23,776 bases of DNA from Actinomycetota bacterium. GTDB taxonomy: Bacteria > Actinomycetota > Actinomycetes > Nanopelagicales > Nanopelagicaceae. Positions 23,229 through 23,776 of the stretch are shown here, in pieces. The DNA lies in contig CANLTP010000005.1 in the NCBI GenBank assembly GCA_947494085.1, forward strand, positions 1 to 23,776. The letters are read 5' to 3'. The notes below the pieces were generated by a model, which worked only from the letters and a program-made list of their open reading frames with translations, ran no database searches and was not told the origin of the DNA. Position numbers and translations under genes: made by a program. Numbering within the stretch: the stretch's first letter is position 1; each line of letters starts with the position of its first letter.

Positions 23229-23776
23229 ATGTCAAAGCTAGATTTAGCTTCACAGCTAACCACTCTTCTCGGCAGGGATGTTGTGCGAAGCGATGCCGTC
23301 TCGCTACAGGCTTATAGCCGCGATGCGACTCCGATGTTTGAGGGACTGCCTGAAGTTATTGTCGCCCCGCGAAACACCAACGAGGTTTCAAAGATTGTTA
23401 AATTCGCCCACGACACCAAGACGCCAATAATTGCTCGTGGTGCTGGTAGCAATTTATGCGCCGCAACTGTTCCACTTAATGGTGGAATCGTGATGAGCAT
23501 GACAAATATGAATAAAGTTTTAGAAGTTTCGAAATCTGAAATGATTGCAATAGTGCAGCCGGGAGTCACCAATTTAGATTTAGATCAGCTCGTTGAAAAA
23601 GAGGGTCTGCGCTTTGTCCCAGATCCAGGTTCACGAAATGTTTCAACAATCGGCGGAAATGTCGCGACTAGCGCTGGTGGGCTCCGAGGACTTAAATATG
23701 GAACAACCCGCAATTATATTTTAGGTTTAGAGGCGGTTCTAGGAACTGGCGAAGTTATCCGTACCGGTGGGCGATT
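23229..23776 (+). CDS. FAD-linked oxidase, GlcD-like (5' part only)
   Basis: The first 182 codons of a gene that runs off the window. The protein begins MSKLDLASQLTTLLGRDVV. It shows the FAD-binding type 4 (PCMH) fold: PEVIVAPRNTNEVSKIV, ARGAGSNLCAATVP for the pyrophosphate loop, PDPGS, and GGNVATSAGGLRGLKYGTT followed by LGLEAVLGTGEVI. This matches the D-2-hydroxyacid dehydrogenase group (glycolate oxidase subunit GlcD, D-lactate dehydrogenase). The ATG at 23229 follows GGAGAG by 7 nt and lies 40 bp after the LacI stop. It may belong to a new unit or extend the catabolic one; oxidation of a 2-hydroxyacid product would fit either way. Confidence 0.88.
   Translation, partial: MSKLDLASQLTTLLGRDVVRSDAVSLQAYSRDATPMFEGLPEVIVAPRNTNEVSKIVKFAHDTKTPIIARGAGSNLCAATVPLNGGIVMSMTNMNKVLEVSKSEMIAIVQPGVTNLDLDQLVEKEGLRFVPDPGSRNVSTIGGNVATSAGGLRGLKYGTTRNYILGLEAVLGTGEVIRTGGR

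Noticed and set aside
1..23776. tRNA, rRNA, CRISPR array, insertion sequence or prophage
   Set aside because: No cloverleaf, no regularly spaced repeats and no transposase or integrase motif were found on reading both strands; base composition looks even throughout.

Overview
The window is gene-dense and AT-rich (about 40 % G+C by eye). It carries 20 protein genes and no RNA gene, mobile element or CRISPR array that I can see. Short spacers, 1-4 bp overlaps, TTG/GTG starts, TANNNT -10 boxes and a mycothiol-type DinB protein point to a small-genome, low-GC actinobacterium. A freshwater acI/Nanopelagicales-like lineage is my inference, not something the sequence proves.

Left part (1-8214, nearly all minus strand): an M24 peptidase coupled by a 1-bp overlap to an NTF2/SnoaL-like gene, a DUF885 metallopeptidase-like protein, and an Old Yellow Enzyme of YqjM type. 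The OYE is divergent from a DinB/MDMPI-like gene. Then come a 12-TM MFS transporter, an SDR dehydrogenase and an HSL-type esterase. This reads as uptake and modification of small organic molecules or peptides.

Middle (8215-11034, plus strand): a promoter whose -35 box lies inside a LacI-type palindrome drives a solute-binding protein that has no signal peptide and no permease next to it. A MlrC/M81-type metallopeptidase follows 6 bp downstream.

Right part (11031-22093): two divergent transcription units share a 306-bp control region (19094-19399). The minus unit is a seven-gene run: RbsB-like binding protein, RbsA-like ATPase, RbsC-like permease, SDR, CaiB/BaiF CoA-transferase, an alpha-beta fused class I CoA-transferase homologue that seems to lack the catalytic glutamate, and an enoyl-CoA hydratase. 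The plus unit is an aldose-1-epimerase-like protein, an SDR, an SMP-30 lactonase and a LacI regulator. The control region holds two copies of a TCAAnCGnTTGA operator exactly 52 bp apart, each overlapping a TTGACA -35 box of the minus unit. A third copy sits on the -35 box of the solute-binding-protein/M81 operon 11 kb away. My inference is one LacI regulon. It would import a sugar-like or cyclitol-like compound, oxidise it to a lactone, hydrolyse the lactone, and finish degradation as CoA thioesters, possibly with an IpdAB-like ring or C-C hydrolysis step. That combination is the best candidate here for an undescribed system.

The window ends inside a glcD-type FAD-linked oxidase gene.
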